NCBI GenBank assembly: GCA_005879655.1
Contig: VBJK01000104.1
Span: 1-14,761 of the forward strand
Length of the DNA: 14,761 bases
Reading direction: 5' to 3'
From: Chloroflexota bacterium
GTDB lineage: Bacteria; Chloroflexota; Ktedonobacteria; Ktedonobacterales; Ktedonobacteraceae
The number at the start of each line of letters is the position of its first letter. Position 1 is the first letter of the stretch. Both the position numbers and the translations under genes were made by a program. Shown piece after piece: positions 14,334-14,761 of the stretch. The notes below the pieces were generated by a model. That model was not told the DNA's origin. It did not search any database and was given only the letters and a program-made list of their open reading frames with translations.

Positions 14334-14761
14334 ATGCCAGAGCTGATTGTGACGAAGGATATCCATGTCCCTGGTATAGACACCCTGGAGGTTTATCGCC
14401 AGCATGGCGGCTACGCAGCACTCGCCAAGGCTGTCAAGGGCTATCAGCCGGATGAGATCGTAGAGCTTGTGAAGAAATCCGGCCTGCGTGGTCGTGGTGG
14501 TGCAGGCTTCCCTACCGGACTGAAATGGAGCTTTCTTGCAAAAAATAATAAGGCGCGCTACCTCTGCTGCAACAGTGATGAGAGCGAGCCGGGCACATTT
14601 AAAGACCGTATGTTGATGGAACTGATCCCCCATCGCTTGGTCGAAGGCGTGCTGATTGCCTGTTACGCCTGCCGTGTGAAGACGGCCTTCATCTATGTAC
14701 GCGGCGAGCTAGCATTAGCCGGGCGACAGGTTGAGCAAGCAGTAAAAGATGCGTATGCAGC
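14334..14761 (+). CDS. nuoF: NADH-quinone oxidoreductase subunit F, N-terminal part (partial)
   Basis: The first 142 codons of the 51-kDa subunit, which binds NADH and FMN and passes electrons to cluster N3; the gene runs off the window. The FMN/NADH glycine-rich loop GLRGRGGAGFPTGLKW (50-65) and the segment CNSDESEPGTFKDR (79-92) are both present. The N3 cysteine motif lies beyond the window edge. The ATG at 14334 has AAGGA ten bases upstream. The frame is open throughout and lies in order behind nuoE, as expected for a nuoABCDEF cluster. An apparent minus-strand frame over this region is a shadow. Confidence 0.94.
   Translation, partial: MPELIVTKDIHVPGIDTLEVYRQHGGYAALAKAVKGYQPDEIVELVKKSGLRGRGGAGFPTGLKWSFLAKNNKARYLCCNSDESEPGTFKDRMLMELIPHRLVEGVLIACYACRVKTAFIYVRGELALAGRQVEQAVKDAYA

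Noticed and set aside
14134..14633. Minus-strand frames of 95 and 116 codons opposite nuoE and nuoF
   Set aside because: They are shadows of well-supported plus-strand genes with clear cofactor motifs.

Overview
The window looks like chromosomal DNA of a member of the Ktedonobacteria (phylum Chloroflexota). This is inferred, not proven, from four things: an effector-associated-domain NACHT protein, an Rpn-type nuclease with a GLEQG-rich tail, a manganese catalase, and a separate-subunit nuoABCDEF cluster, all set among dense hairpin-forming intergenic repeats. No rRNA, tRNA or CRISPR array was seen.

Left part (1-2908). The first 141 bases hold the 5' end of a minus-strand gene for a Pro/Gln/Tyr-rich protein. 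Repeats fill much of the rest: a degenerate palindrome (264-354), three tandem copies of a 117-118 bp unit (485-823), then a TPR-like protein gene (1004-2383), then a second cluster with 62-bp direct repeats, a perfect 43-bp inverted repeat and an element with 22-bp terminal inverted repeats (2418-2864).

Middle part (2909-10078). All genes are on the minus strand. An intact manganese catalase (2909-3805) is followed by what reads as a decayed defence region. It contains a PLD/SNF2-family helicase gene that lost its ATP-binding half (3906-6229), an apparently intact Rpn-family PD-(D/E)XK nuclease (6478-7431), and an EAD1-NACHT NTPase gene (7652-9454). The NACHT gene is broken by one in-frame TAA just after Walker A, and its last ~30 codons look like the C-terminal tail of a restriction-modification methyltransferase. 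A small orphan gene with a strong ribosome binding site (9668-10078) closes the block.

Right part (10283-14761). A plus-strand respiratory complex I operon runs nuoA-nuoB, then a 480-bp gap, then nuoC-nuoD-nuoE-nuoF (nuoF runs off the window). Its subunits carry the expected ligands for clusters N2 (NuoB) and N1a (NuoE), and nuoF has the FMN/NADH-binding glycine loop. Two promoter candidates precede nuoA. The nuoB-nuoC gap is filled by the same two repeat families found near the left end, in the same order.

The main points of interest are the broken conflict-system genes, which together suggest an older methylase-helicase locus overwritten by NACHT and Rpn genes, and the paired repeat families, which recur three times and split an essential-type operon.
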